The notes under the pieces were generated by a model that saw only the letters and a program-made list of their open reading frames with translations, made no database searches and had not been told where the DNA came from. Both the position numbers and the translations under genes were made by a program. From SIRX01 sp965214475 (GTDB lineage: Bacteria; Actinomycetota; Rubrobacteria; Rubrobacterales; Rubrobacteraceae): 64,000 bases of DNA. Positions within the stretch are counted from its first letter, which is position 1. Each line of letters opens with the position of its first letter. Shown here piece by piece: positions 1 through 9,001 of this stretch. The stretch spans positions 3,038,001-3,102,000 of the forward strand of contig OZ243953.1 of NCBI GenBank assembly GCA_965214475.1, in the 5' to 3' direction.

Positions 1-969
1 GTCATGTTGCCGCTCGGTTTTATGGAGCCGCTCAACGCCTACCGGCTGTTCGTCCTGATCATGCTGTTTACGACTCTCGGTTCCGTGGCGTGGATGGCGG
101 GAGAACTGCGTCTACGAGCCGGATGGGCGATTTTGGCGGCCGGTTTGGTTCTTTTCTCTTCGCCGATGCTCGCGACCCTGGCGCTAGGTCAGATGTATCC
201 CGTATTGGTACTAGGGCTCGTGGCGGTGTGGGTGACGAATCGCCGGGGCCGTTATCTCTCGTCGGGGTTGGCGTTAGGCTTGATGATGGCGCTTAAGCCG
301 TCGCTCGCGCCCCTGATACTGTGGCCCGCCGTGCGAAAACGGTGGGAGATGGTCGGGGCGACGATCATCTCCGGTGCGGCGGCGACGATGGCCGGTAGCC
401 TGGCACTAGGCTCAGACGCGACCCTCCGGTATGCAGAGGTCGTCCTGGAGGAGCGTATAGACGGTTTTTGGGATAATGCCTCGCTGGCTAGTGCGGCTAT
501 GCGTACGTTTACCGACACCCGGTTTGCAGAGCCGCTCGCGATAGTTCCGTGGCTCGTTCCGGCGGCCTACGTGCTAGGCGTAGCGCTGGTCATCCTGACG
601 GCCGTAAAGGTCCGGGACGGTTCGGAGGCCGGGCTTTGGGCCCTGGTCGCCGCCTCGCTTCTGGCTTCGCCTGTAGCCTGGAATAACTACCTTCTCTTGC
701 TTGTGCCGGGGGTGCTGCTTTTGCTGGCCCGGGGACGCTTCGCGCTGGCTTTCCTCTTGCTCTCCCTGCAGTTTATCCCGCAGCAGTGGCCTTTTTTGTG
801 GAACGATTCGGATAGAATTTTGGCTACGCTGGCGGTCAGTTTATATATGTACGTGTTAGCGATACATTGGATCTCCTTTTTTACCGTTGGTAAGGAGCCG
901 AAGCGCAATAAGAGGACCACCTTCGCAGAAGAAACGTCTGAGACCGAGCGAAAACCGGCGAACGCTTAG
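1..969 (+). CDS. GT87 family (DUF2029) membrane glycosyltransferase, 5'-truncated
   Basis: The reading frame is already open at base 1, so the N-terminal half lies outside the window; the first ATG at base 4 is probably internal. The visible 322 codons are a polytopic membrane protein with about eight hydrophobic segments. Family-like signatures are seen: an LGQ motif in the loop after an early helix, a short K-P motif (LKPSLAPL) about residue 98, and SPVAWNNY about residue 220, all typical of the GT87 polyprenol-phosphate-mannose-dependent mannosyltransferases. The C-terminus is a short basic/acidic cytoplasmic tail. The family adds mannose or arabinose units to envelope glycolipids in actinobacteria; the acceptor here is not known. 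The next gene follows after 61 bases on the same strand but looks unrelated. Confidence 0.7.
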   Translation, partial: VMLPLGFMEPLNAYRLFVLIMLFTTLGSVAWMAGELRLRAGWAILAAGLVLFSSPMLATLALGQMYPVLVLGLVAVWVTNRRGRYLSSGLALGLMMALKPSLAPLILWPAVRKRWEMVGATIISGAAATMAGSLALGSDATLRYAEVVLEERIDGFWDNASLASAAMRTFTDTRFAEPLAIVPWLVPAAYVLGVALVILTAVKVRDGSEAGLWALVAASLLASPVAWNNYLLLLVPGVLLLLARGRFALAFLLLSLQFIPQQWPFLWNDSDRILATLAVSLYMYVLAIHWISFFTVGKEPKRNKRTTFAEETSETERKPANA

Positions 970-1030
970 CTTTTCGGAACTCGTGGCATAATCCTTCTGG
1001 AACCGCACTCTCTCGGAAAGGTGGCATTAC

Positions 1031-1930
1031 ATGGGGTCAACCACGCTCAGCCGGCGCATCGTCGAGTCTTTACCCTGGTTGGATGAACTCTCCGAAGTAG
1101 TCCAGCCGAAAATACAGAACGCCGTAGCCGCCGGTGGAAAGACGGTGCGCGACATTCTGGACGGCAAGTACCTCGAAGCCCCATTCCACCCGATGCTCAG
1201 CGACGTGCCGCTCGGCTCCTGGACCGCGACCATCGTGTTCGATGGCGTAGACGCCGCTACGGATTTCCGGCCGGTCCGAAACGCGGCCGATGCGACGCTC
1301 GTGCTCGGGAATGCGGGCGCCGTAGCCGCCGCGATAACCGGTCTCTCTGACTGGCGTTACCTCTCCGGCGGGTCGCGCAAAATGGGAATGGCCCACGGTC
1401 TGCTAAACACCGCAGGGCTCGCTTTCAACGTGGCCTCGCTCCTATTTCGGGCTACGGGCCGTAGAAACGCCGGCAGGTTAGCTTTTCTGGCAGGTTTCTC
1501 CATTTCCGGAACCGCCGCCCACCTGGGGGGAGAGTTGTCCTACAACTACGGGCTGCGTGTAAACCGCAATGTCTTCGAGTGGGCCGGGCCTGATGAATTC
1601 ACGCCGGTGATGGATGAGGGTGAGCTGCCGGAAAACGGCATGCGCAACGTGTCGCTCGATGGTGCGGACGTTCTCATCAGCCGGCTCTCCGATGGCAGTA
1701 TTTGCGCCATCTCGAACGTTTGCAGCCACTTCGCCGGCCCGCTGAACGAGGGCGAGCGTGTGGGAGACACGGTCGTCTGTCCCTGGCACGACTCGCGCTT
1801 TGACCTTTGCTCCGGACAAGTCTTGAGAGGTCCCGCGACCTTCCCTCAATCTCGTTGGGAAGTCCGGGTGCGCGACCGCAAGATCGAGATAAAAGGCGCC
1901 GAGGAGAACATTCAAAAGGTGGTTAGGTAG
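1031..1930 (+). CDS. Rieske [2Fe-2S] protein with N-terminal DUF2231 membrane domain
   Basis: 299 residues. Residues about 30-160 are a DUF2231-type four-helix membrane domain; residues about 195-295 are a Rieske domain. The cluster ligands are visible: C231-x-H233 (CSH) and C250-x2-H253 (CPWH). Start ATG 1031 is preceded by AAAGGTGG at a normal distance. In this architecture the Rieske part is thought to act as a membrane-tethered electron carrier; the partner is unknown and no oxygenase or cytochrome gene is adjacent. A CATAAT box at 987-992 may be the -10. The gene is convergent with the TPR pair that follows and an inverted repeat lies between them. Family assignment is firm, physiological role is not. 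Confidence 0.85.
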   Translation: MGSTTLSRRIVESLPWLDELSEVVQPKIQNAVAAGGKTVRDILDGKYLEAPFHPMLSDVPLGSWTATIVFDGVDAATDFRPVRNAADATLVLGNAGAVAAAITGLSDWRYLSGGSRKMGMAHGLLNTAGLAFNVASLLFRATGRRNAGRLAFLAGFSISGTAAHLGGELSYNYGLRVNRNVFEWAGPDEFTPVMDEGELPENGMRNVSLDGADVLISRLSDGSICAISNVCSHFAGPLNEGERVGDTVVCPWHDSRFDLCSGQVLRGPATFPQSRWEVRVRDRKIEIKGAEENIQKVVR

Positions 1931-1950
1931 CTTTTAGCTGGACAATCTTT

Positions 1951-2080
1951 CAGCATTTCAGCCGGTCAGCAGAGGGAGCGGATTGCCGGGACTTCTAATG
2001 AAATACGTGGCATAGGCTAGACGGAACAGGGTAAGAGGAGCCCAGGTTTCTAGCTGAAAGACGGACGTGCTGACCGGCTG
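1951..2080. repeat. intergenic inverted-repeat element between convergent genes (copy 1)
   Basis: CAGCCGGTCAGCA (1959-1971) and its exact reverse complement (2068-2080) form 13-base arms about 96 bases apart. CTTTCAGC (1948-1955) also pairs with GCTGAAAG (2053-2060). The blocks CAGCATTTCAGC and GCCGGTCAGCA recur at 25361-25394 in another convergent gap. It may act as a two-way terminator or be a dispersed repeat; there is no coding frame. Confidence 0.6.
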
Positions 2081-2081
2081 A

Positions 2082-2696
2082 CTAACTTTTTTCCAGCATC
2101 TCCATGGCTTCCCCGGCGGCCCGACGCAGGGTGCGGCCGGAGTCTACGCGGAAGACGGTTTGAAGGTCGCTCCGGGCGCGGGACCTCTCGCCGAGGGCGG
2201 TGAGGGCCGAGGCGCGATTGTAGTAGGCGATGCCGAGTGTGGGGTCTAGTTTTATGGCCTGGTCGGCGGCTTCGAGGGCTGATCTTGGCTCTCCGTCGGC
2301 GTCCAGGCTGGCCCCCAGGGCAGCGTAATAGCGGGGGAGGGGACGTTGTTCGATGAGTTCTTCGTAGAGTGTGACGGCTTTCTCGTATTCTGTCCGCTGG
2401 AAAGCTTTAGTGGCGCGGCGCTCTTCGGGGGAGACGTTGCGGGCCATGATGATGGTGAGTATGGCGGCCCCGCCCAGGTAGATAAGGAGAACGGGATCGT
2501 CGTTGTAGACGGTGGTCAGGCTCATTACGAAAGGTAGTCCGGCGATGAAAACGCCGGTAGAGAGTGGCGGGATCAGGCGCCACAAAAACTCCTTATAGGC
2601 CTGGACGCGCAGCAGATCCCGGTTCTGACGTCCGATGAAGAACGTAAAGACCGTCAGGATACCGAGCGCTATTAGCGATGGGTAGAGGAAGTTCAA
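2082..2696 (-). CDS. membrane-anchored TPR protein (downstream paralogue)
   Basis: 204 residues. Three hydrophobic helices fill residues 1-105; residues about 110-200 hold two to three tetratricopeptide units (FQRTEYEKAVTLYEEL; LDPTLGIAYYNRASAL). ATG 2696 overlaps the TGA of the upstream gene by four bases (ATGA), so the two are translationally coupled. The neighbour is a clear paralogue: the NRDL motif after the first helix, the membrane layout and the GIAYYNR unit all correspond. TPRs are protein-protein interaction scaffolds; no partner is evident. Function unknown. Confidence 0.75.
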   Translation of the reverse strand: MNFLYPSLIALGILTVFTFFIGRQNRDLLRVQAYKEFLWRLIPPLSTGVFIAGLPFVMSLTTVYNDDPVLLIYLGGAAILTIIMARNVSPEERRATKAFQRTEYEKAVTLYEELIEQRPLPRYYAALGASLDADGEPRSALEAADQAIKLDPTLGIAYYNRASALTALGERSRARSDLQTVFRVDSGRTLRRAAGEAMEMLEKS

Positions 2697-3301
2697 CGAT
2701 TGAGGTCCTCCAAAAGTCCCTTTATGTTACCCCGGAAACGGCGCGGAAGGTCGGCTTCGAGCGCCCGCTGGAGGTCTTTCTTCGCCCGGCTCCGGCGGTT
2801 CATGCGGCGGAAGATCAGGCCGCGGTTGTAGTAGGCGATGCCGTACTTGGGGTCTTGCTCTATGGCCTTCGTAGATTCTTCTATGCCTTCCTCATCCTTA
2901 CCGTCGGCGCCGAGCGCCGCCCCCAGGAAAGCGTGGTGGCGGGCCAGGGGTTGTTCCTCGGTGAGCTTCCGGTAGTGCTTTACGGCCTCCTCGTAGTTCC
3001 CCTGGCGGAAGGTTTTGCTCGCCGCCCGCTCGGAGCGGGGCATCGAGATCATGTTGGAGGAGACCACCGCAACCGCGAAGGTGATCGCCCAGGTCAACAG
3101 CACAGCCTGGTTTTCGCGGTATCCCTGAACTACTAACAGGCTCAGGGCCATCAACGTCAGTACGGCAAAGGGTAGTGCCCTTCTCACCAGCGGCACCCAT
3201 GCTTTCGCCCGGAAAAGGTCTCTGTTAGACGAGAAGACTACTCGCCAACTCAGAAAGACCAGTAAAAAGACCAATACAATCGGGATTGCGGCTGCCCCCA
3301 T
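2693..3301 (-). CDS. membrane-anchored TPR protein (upstream paralogue)
   Basis: 202 residues. The start is ATG 3301, chosen because GGAGGGAG stands just before it and because it sits two bases after the stop of the hydrolase gene; the frame is open further upstream but would then overlap the hydrolase. Three N-terminal membrane helices (about residues 3-95) are followed by TPR units (FRQGNYEEAVKHYRKL; DPKYGIAYYNRGLIF) and a basic C-terminal segment. It forms a coupled three-gene operon, hydrolase-TPR-TPR, on the minus strand. Function unknown. Confidence 0.75.
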   Translation of the reverse strand: MGAAAIPIVLVFLLVFLSWRVVFSSNRDLFRAKAWVPLVRRALPFAVLTLMALSLLVVQGYRENQAVLLTWAITFAVAVVSSNMISMPRSERAASKTFRQGNYEEAVKHYRKLTEEQPLARHHAFLGAALGADGKDEEGIEESTKAIEQDPKYGIAYYNRGLIFRRMNRRSRAKKDLQRALEADLPRRFRGNIKGLLEDLNR

Positions 3302-3303
3302 AC

Positions 3304-4161
3304 TTACACTCCCTCCGCTTTCATCTGTCCGGATTTCCCTGCAGCGGCGTGCTTGTCCAAGAAACCCCGCAATACCCGGTTGAAAAAGCCCGGGTTGTCC
3401 TGGTTTGCGTTGTGTCCGGCGGACGGTATCACGACGTAGCGACTTTCCGGGTCGCGCTCCGACCACTTCGGTGAAATTTTCTTTATATTACCGACTTCAT
3501 CGCTGTCGCCGTGGGTAATGAGCAGAGGATGTTCTATCCGGTATCCTGGTTCGTGGTGCAAGAGGCCCGCTACGGCGTTCCAGACCTTCATGAAATCTTC
3601 TTTCGTCAATTGCCGCATCGCCTCGTAAGCGTAAGCCTGGGCTTCAGGCGTAACGGCGGTGTTCTTGGCTATCTGTTCGCGGAGGTGGTCTTCGGGCCAA
3701 AGCTTGAACACCAGCGGAGAGATCTGCAAGGCCAGCATCCCCAGCTTGGGCTGCTCTATGGTGCTGCAAGAAGACCCCACGGTAGCTAGCGCGGTGACCC
3801 GCTCCGGATAATAGAAGACAACGTCCTGTGCCAAATGCCCCCCGAGTGATTGTCCGACGAGAGAAACCTTCTCGTATCCCAGACGGTCTAGTAGGGTGAT
3901 GAGGTCGTCTATGAGGTCTTGGATCAGTAGTCCTTCACCGATGTCGCCGATGGGTCGGGAATGACCGTGCCCTCTCATGTCCCAGGTAATGACTCGGTAG
4001 CGGTCCGCGAGGGCGGAGACCTGAGAGTCGAACATGCGATGGTCCATCATCGCGCCGTGGGAGAACACCACGGGCGGCGCATCCTTCGGACCCGAGATCC
4101 AGTAGTGGATCGGGCACCCCGCCCGTTCGACAACGCCTCCGACCGTCTCTATGGAAGCCAT
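3304..4161 (-). CDS. alpha/beta hydrolase
   Basis: 285 residues, the usual size for a single-domain alpha/beta hydrolase. The oxyanion-hole region FSHG is at 33-36, the nucleophile elbow GQSLGG places the serine at S105, the acid is probably D219 (THGDSDE) and the histidine H250 (SAGHNANQ). Together these make a full catalytic triad, so an active esterase, lipase or C-C hydrolase is expected. Its substrate cannot be read from sequence. It is first in an operon with two membrane TPR genes, with two bases between its stop and the next start. The DUF1802 gene lies only eight bases upstream on the same strand and may be part of the same transcript. Confidence 0.85.
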   Translation of the reverse strand: MASIETVGGVVERAGCPIHYWISGPKDAPPVVFSHGAMMDHRMFDSQVSALADRYRVITWDMRGHGHSRPIGDIGEGLLIQDLIDDLITLLDRLGYEKVSLVGQSLGGHLAQDVVFYYPERVTALATVGSSCSTIEQPKLGMLALQISPLVFKLWPEDHLREQIAKNTAVTPEAQAYAYEAMRQLTKEDFMKVWNAVAGLLHHEPGYRIEHPLLITHGDSDEVGNIKKISPKWSERDPESRYVVIPSAGHNANQDNPGFFNRVLRGFLDKHAAAGKSGQMKAEGV

Positions 4162-4169
4162 TCAGTTAC

Positions 4170-4754
4170 CTAAGCCCCTACCGGCGCGGGTTCCTGCCGT
4201 TGCAGAAGTTCTATTGCCGGTGAGACCATCCGCCCGAACTCTTCGTCGTTCAGAGCTGGAAGAGCGCCCTCCACGGATACTGTTTCTTCCAACTCGATCC
4301 AGCTTTTGCATCCGCCGTAGGACTCTTTGTAGGGCAACTCGACCGACTCGGTCAGTAAATATGTCCGCAAGACGAGCACCGTCAGAGGCTTTTTCGGACG
4401 CCATTTGAAGCGGCTCTCGGCGTACTCCGGTGTCCAGATGTGGTGTGGGTCTATGGCTTCTAGCGCTTCGGGCTCGGAGATCTCGTATGCGGCATAAACC
4501 TCGGCGAAGGAGGTGAAGATCAGGTCATCCTGGTCCGACCGGTCTGGGATTGCGTTCATCAGGTCCTGGTATTCAGGCTTCAGCAGATCCGGACGCTGAT
4601 GTTCGTATCCGGGCAGGAGCAGAAACCGGGTGGTGGGCACGGCGAATTCCTTTTCCCGGATGCCGCCTTTACGGACGACGAGCGCCGAAGCGCCGCGCTC
4701 CAGCGCTTTTACCGCCACCGCCCATTCTTTCAGGGTTTGTTTTAGAGAATTCAA
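4170..4754 (-). CDS. DUF1802 family protein
   Basis: 194 residues from TTG 4754, which is preceded by GAGGTGG; another TTG at 4778 is in frame but has no ribosome site. The protein resembles DUF1802: an N-terminal LKEWAVAVKAL segment, a central R-K-G-G-I-R-E (WLHP-like) block with a short RFLLLPGYEH motif, and a C-terminal half with YLLTESVELP and KSWIELEE. It is soluble with no signal sequence. The family is uncharacterised, with suggested but unproven nucleic-acid-related roles. Upstream bases 4769-4774 read TATAAT on the plus strand and probably serve fumC, which is divergent. Confidence 0.65.
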   Translation of the reverse strand: MNSLKQTLKEWAVAVKALERGASALVVRKGGIREKEFAVPTTRFLLLPGYEHQRPDLLKPEYQDLMNAIPDRSDQDDLIFTSFAEVYAAYEISEPEALEAIDPHHIWTPEYAESRFKWRPKKPLTVLVLRTYLLTESVELPYKESYGGCKSWIELEETVSVEGALPALNDEEFGRMVSPAIELLQRQEPAPVGA

Positions 4755-4836
4755 GGGACCACCTCTCGTATAATGCAACCAGTCGATGTACAGATTATAT
4801 GATGCCTTTGAACAGGCTTCGACGGGAGGAGAGAGT

Positions 4837-6234
4837 ATGGCAGATCATGAAACCCCGCACCGGATAGAGCGCGACTCGATGGGAGAGGTGCAGGTCCCAC
4901 GCGACGCTCTTTTCGGCGCCCAGACGAGGCGCGCCCTGGACAACTTCCCGATAAGCGACATCCGCTTTCCCAGGCGCTTTATACAGGCACTAGGGGCGGT
5001 CAAGCTGGAAGCCGCCGTTGTCAACAACGAACTCGGCAACCTGGACGGGCAGATCAAAGACGCCATTGTGCAGGCCGGGGAAGAGGTCGTCTCCGGACAG
5101 CTCGACAACCAGTTCGTCCTCGATATCTTCCAGACCGGATCCGGCACTTCGACCAACATGAACGCCAACGAGGTCATATCGAACCGGGCGATCCAGATTC
5201 TGGACGGCGAGCTCGGCTCCAAAGAGCCCGTTCATCCAAATGACCACGTAAACAAGGGCCAATCGTCCAACGACGTGATCCCGACCGCTATTCACCTGGC
5301 GGCCCTCATCTCCATTAGAGAAGACCTATTGCCCGGTCTCGAAACCCTACAGAATGCCCTCTCGGAGAAAGCGCAGGAGTTCGACGACGTGGTCAAGACC
5401 GGTCGCACGCACCTCCAGGACGCCACCCCGATTCGTCTAGGGCAAGAGTTCCAGGGCTTTGCCGGCCAGATAGAGCGCGGCATCGAGCGCGTAAAGAAAG
5501 TCCAACAAGACCTGGCCGAAGTCGCCCTCGGCGGCACGGCGGTCGGCACCGGCGTCAACACGCACCCGGAGTTCGCCTCGCGGGTGTGCGAGAAGCTCTC
5601 CGACCGGTTCGGTGTCGAGGTGCGGGAGACGGAGAATCACTTCCAGGCCCAGAGCACGATGGACGGATGTGTCTTTGCCAGCGGCGCGATGAAGACGGTG
5701 GCGGTGAGCATCATGAAGATCTCCAACGACCTCCGCTGGCTCGGCGCCGGCCCACGCGCCAGCCTGGCCGAGATAGCCCTCCCCGAAGTCCAGCCCGGCT
5801 CCTCCATCATGCCCGGCAAGGTAAACCCGGTCATCCCCGAGAGCGCCGCCCAGGTCGCGGCCCAGGTCATTGGCAATGACGCCGCCGTGGCTATCGCCGG
5901 GCAGAGCGGTAACTTCCAGCTAAACGTCATGCTCCCGGTAGTCGCCCTGAACCTGCTCCAGTCCATCGGCCTGCTCGCAACCACCGCAACCAACCTCGCC
6001 GCCCAGTGTGTCAGCGGCCTCGAAGCCACCGAGCGCGGCCCCGAACTCGTAGAAAACGGCCTCATGCTCGCAACGGCCCTCGCCCCCGAAGTCGGCTACG
6101 ACAAGGCGGCGGAGATCGCCAAGCAGGCCTACAAGGAAGACAAGACCATCCGCGAAGTAGCCCGTGAGCAGACGGATCTCTCCGAAGAGGAACTAGACGA
6201 GCTGCTCGATGCCAGGAAGATGACGGAGAGGTAG
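4837..6234 (+). CDS. fumC: class II fumarate hydratase
   Basis: 465 residues, the standard length for FumC. It interconverts fumarate and L-malate in the TCA cycle as a homotetramer and needs no iron-sulphur cluster. Start ATG 4837 has GGGAGGAGAG directly upstream; the frame extends further 5' but without a better site. Seen motifs: TGRTHLQDATP with the catalytic histidine H192, and the SS-loop GSSIMPGKVNP with the catalytic serine at S323. The C-terminal region (TDLSEEELDELL) is the usual fumarase C-terminal domain. A TATAAT at 4769-4774 is a possible -10. It is monocistronic by appearance. Confidence 0.95.
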   Translation: MADHETPHRIERDSMGEVQVPRDALFGAQTRRALDNFPISDIRFPRRFIQALGAVKLEAAVVNNELGNLDGQIKDAIVQAGEEVVSGQLDNQFVLDIFQTGSGTSTNMNANEVISNRAIQILDGELGSKEPVHPNDHVNKGQSSNDVIPTAIHLAALISIREDLLPGLETLQNALSEKAQEFDDVVKTGRTHLQDATPIRLGQEFQGFAGQIERGIERVKKVQQDLAEVALGGTAVGTGVNTHPEFASRVCEKLSDRFGVEVRETENHFQAQSTMDGCVFASGAMKTVAVSIMKISNDLRWLGAGPRASLAEIALPEVQPGSSIMPGKVNPVIPESAAQVAAQVIGNDAAVAIAGQSGNFQLNVMLPVVALNLLQSIGLLATTATNLAAQCVSGLEATERGPELVENGLMLATALAPEVGYDKAAEIAKQAYKEDKTIREVAREQTDLSEEELDELLDARKMTER

Positions 6235-6271
6235 AAGACGGCTTGAGGTCGCACAGTGTAAACTGACCACC

Positions 6272-6724
6272 ATGAGCGACTATACGTCCAAACGCCTGAA
6301 CGAGATGAATGACCTGCGCGACATGGGGCGTTTCCCACTGCCGGTCTATGCGGGCGCTACCGGCAACATCCTGCTCACCATCGTGCTGACATATCTGCTC
6401 CGAGGGCGACATGAAGGTCCCCTGGCGCTGCCAGCGTGGGCGGGTGGCATTATCTCCGCGAACGTCTTGCCGGTGATCCTGTTGCGCTCCGGCATGGATG
6501 AGAGCACCCACTACCCCAAGATCGAAGAGATGGGCTTCTTCGGTGACCAGCACAAGTTCTCGAACTGGGTCTACGTCGTGGCTTCGGGGAACATGCTCGT
6601 GTGGATAGTGCTCTCCTGGAATCTCTTTTCCTGGCGACGCGACCGGAAGGCGCTCGTCGGGATGCTGACTCTCGCCTTTGTATGCACGTTCTTCCCCGCC
6701 TGGGTAAGGCTGTTCCGCCGCTAG
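6272..6724 (+). CDS. small polytopic membrane protein, unknown
   Basis: 150 residues, with about four hydrophobic stretches (around 27-43, 55-70, 98-118, 128-142) separated by charged loops, including a conserved-looking HYPKIEEMGFFGDQHKFSNW loop. I do not recognise the family. There is no Shine-Dalgarno site; TAAACT at 6259-6264 lies seven bases before ATG 6272, so the transcript is probably leaderless. It stands alone between fumC and the BCCT transporter. Confidence 0.6.
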   Translation: MSDYTSKRLNEMNDLRDMGRFPLPVYAGATGNILLTIVLTYLLRGRHEGPLALPAWAGGIISANVLPVILLRSGMDESTHYPKIEEMGFFGDQHKFSNWVYVVASGNMLVWIVLSWNLFSWRRDRKALVGMLTLAFVCTFFPAWVRLFRR

Positions 6725-6885
6725 CGTTCGCTAGCAGAAGCATCTACGCGCCAATAAAAATGCTTGCTGAGGGGCCGAAAAAGATGCCCCTGGCCGACGA
6801 ATGTGCTTTACTACCGGAATCTTGATGAGAGCCCAGTGTGGCCGCCCGCCGGCCCACGCAACTCTATAGAGAACGGAGTATTTTT

Positions 6886-8943
6886 GTGAGCGATACGAGA
6901 CCAGCAGGGGACGAAGTACCCGAGGAACAGCGTATGGAGTCCCGCACCCGGATCAACCCGGTTGTGTTCTACGGTTCTTCGGCGGCGATCCTGGCTATTG
7001 CGTTGTGGGCCATTATCAGTCCGGATGGGGCCGCCGGCGCCCTTGGGGTGTTGGTTGGGGCGATCTCGAACTGGTTCGGCTGGTTTTATATCTTGATCGC
7101 AACGGTTTTCCTGGTCTTTATCCTATTTCTCGCGCTCTCACGGTACGGAAAGATAAAGCTGGGACCGGAACACTCCGAGCCGGAGTTCAGCACTTTTTCG
7201 TGGGCAGCAATGCTCTTTGCCGCCGGCATCGGCACGGACATTATGTTCTTCGCGGTCGCCGAGCCCGTTACCCAGTACCTCGCCCCGCCCACCGGCCAGG
7301 GCGAGACGCTGAACGCTGCCCGGGAGGCTACCGTATGGACACTCTTCCACTACGGCATTACCGGCTGGGGGATGTACGCGCTGATGGGAATATCCCTGGC
7401 GTATTTCGCATACCGGATGAATCTGCCGCTTAGCATCCGGTCGGCGCTGTATCCCATCTTCGGCAACCGAATTTACGGTCCACTCGGCCACGGGGTAGAC
7501 CTCGCCGCGGTCCTAGGTACGATCTTCGGCATCGCAACCTCGCTCGGTATCGGTGTGGTCTTTTTGAACTCCGGGCTAGGGCTCCTCTTCGGCTTCCCAC
7601 AAGGTTTACCCGTCCAGGTCGGGCTCATCGTTCTCGCCGTCGTCATCGCGACGATCTCGGCGGTTACCGGGGTCGAGAAGGGCATTCGGCGGCTCTCGGA
7701 GCTTAACGTCTGGCTTACGGTCGGGCTGGCCGGTTTCGTGCTGGTTACCGGCCCGACCATCTTCTTGCTGAACGCGTTCGTGCTGAACATCGGGGACTAC
7801 GTGAGCAACTTCGCGAGCCTCACGATGCAGACGTTCGCCTTTGACCGGCCGACGGAGTGGCTCGGTTTCTGGACGCTATTTTTCTGGGCGTGGTGGATCG
7901 CCTGGGCCTCCTTTGTCGGATTGTTTTTGGCCCGCATCTCACGCGGACGCACCATCCGGCAGTTCGTCGCCGGGACGATGACGATACCGCTTTTGTATGT
8001 ACTGATGTGGGTCTCTATCTTCGGCAACAGCGCGATCCGGCTGGTCCGTAACGGAAACGAGCAGTTCGGCCAGACTGCGATGAACCAGCCCGAACAGGGC
8101 TTCTACACCCTGCTTCAGCAGTTTCCCTTCTTCCCGGTCGTCGCGTTTGTCGCCATACTCTGCGGCCTGCTGTTCTACATTACCTCCGCCGACTCCGGCG
8201 CCCTGGTGATGGGCAACCTCACCTCGTACCGCAAGACCCCACGGGACGACGCCTCCAACCCGGTCCGGATCTACTGGGCCGTCGTTACCGGATTGCTCAC
8301 CGTGGCGATGCTCCTGGTCGGCGGGATAGCGGCGCTCCAGAGCGCCACCATAGTTATGGGCCTGCCGTTCGGGTTCGTGATGGTCCTGATCATGTTCGGC
8401 CTCTACAAAGCCCTGCGCGTGGAAGCACACCGCGAGGACAGCCGGCGCTACAGCATGCCCGCACGGCTCTCCGGGCGCAGCACCAGCCCCAACGGCGACC
8501 GGGCCATCGAGCTGACGTGGCGCCAACGTCTGGGCCGCAGCATGAGCTTCCCGAGCTACGAGAAAACCACCGAGTTCCTTTCCGAAACCGCACTGCCCGC
8601 TCTCAACGAAGTGGGCGAAGAGATGCGCGAGCACGGCGTAGAGGTCGAAGTGCGCGACGGCACGAACGAGACGGATCAGTACTACGTCGAGCTCGTCGCG
8701 GACCTGGACGACGAATCGCCGTTCATATACCGGATCGAGCCTCGGGAGGCCCGCATGCCCGTGTACGGGGACAGCTCCATGCGCGAAGGCGACTTCTACT
8801 ACCGCCTCGACGTACACCTGCTCGAAGGTGGTCAGGGCTACGACGTAATGGGTTACACCTACAGCCAGCTAATAGACGACGTTCTCGACCAGTACGAGCA
8901 ACACGTAGAGTTCGTCCGCCTCAACGCAAAAGCCACGTGGTAA
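6886..8943 (+). CDS. BCCT-family betaine/choline/carnitine transporter (BetT type)
   Basis: 685 residues from GTG 6886, chosen because GGAG lies seven bases upstream; the earlier in-frame GTG 6838 has no such site. It has twelve predicted helices. BCCT signatures are seen: GTDIMFFAVAEPVTQY, and the family tryptophan-rich segment FWAWWIAWASFVGLFLARIS followed by RGRTIRQF. The family imports glycine betaine, choline or carnitine with Na+ or H+. The last ~160 residues are a hydrophilic cytoplasmic tail, as in the long BetT subgroup where the tail senses osmotic stress; that role here is inference. The gene stands alone. Confidence 0.9.
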   Translation: MSDTRPAGDEVPEEQRMESRTRINPVVFYGSSAAILAIALWAIISPDGAAGALGVLVGAISNWFGWFYILIATVFLVFILFLALSRYGKIKLGPEHSEPEFSTFSWAAMLFAAGIGTDIMFFAVAEPVTQYLAPPTGQGETLNAAREATVWTLFHYGITGWGMYALMGISLAYFAYRMNLPLSIRSALYPIFGNRIYGPLGHGVDLAAVLGTIFGIATSLGIGVVFLNSGLGLLFGFPQGLPVQVGLIVLAVVIATISAVTGVEKGIRRLSELNVWLTVGLAGFVLVTGPTIFLLNAFVLNIGDYVSNFASLTMQTFAFDRPTEWLGFWTLFFWAWWIAWASFVGLFLARISRGRTIRQFVAGTMTIPLLYVLMWVSIFGNSAIRLVRNGNEQFGQTAMNQPEQGFYTLLQQFPFFPVVAFVAILCGLLFYITSADSGALVMGNLTSYRKTPRDDASNPVRIYWAVVTGLLTVAMLLVGGIAALQSATIVMGLPFGFVMVLIMFGLYKALRVEAHREDSRRYSMPARLSGRSTSPNGDRAIELTWRQRLGRSMSFPSYEKTTEFLSETALPALNEVGEEMREHGVEVEVRDGTNETDQYYVELVADLDDESPFIYRIEPREARMPVYGDSSMREGDFYYRLDVHLLEGGQGYDVMGYTYSQLIDDVLDQYEQHVEFVRLNAKATW

Positions 8944-9001
8944 GGGGCCGAACAGGCCCTTACTGCGGGTAGCTCCTCCCGTAGCCCACGCGAGGGGGTT
9001 C

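Noticed and set aside
7939..8817. Minus-strand open frame of 292 codons opposite the BCCT transporter
   Set aside because: Composition dominated by H, V, G, A from codon mirror effects; no ribosome site and no motif.
8944..8965. AAGGGGCC...GGCCCTT hairpin after the BCCT gene
   Set aside because: Stem has a bulge and no T-run; too weak to list as a terminator.
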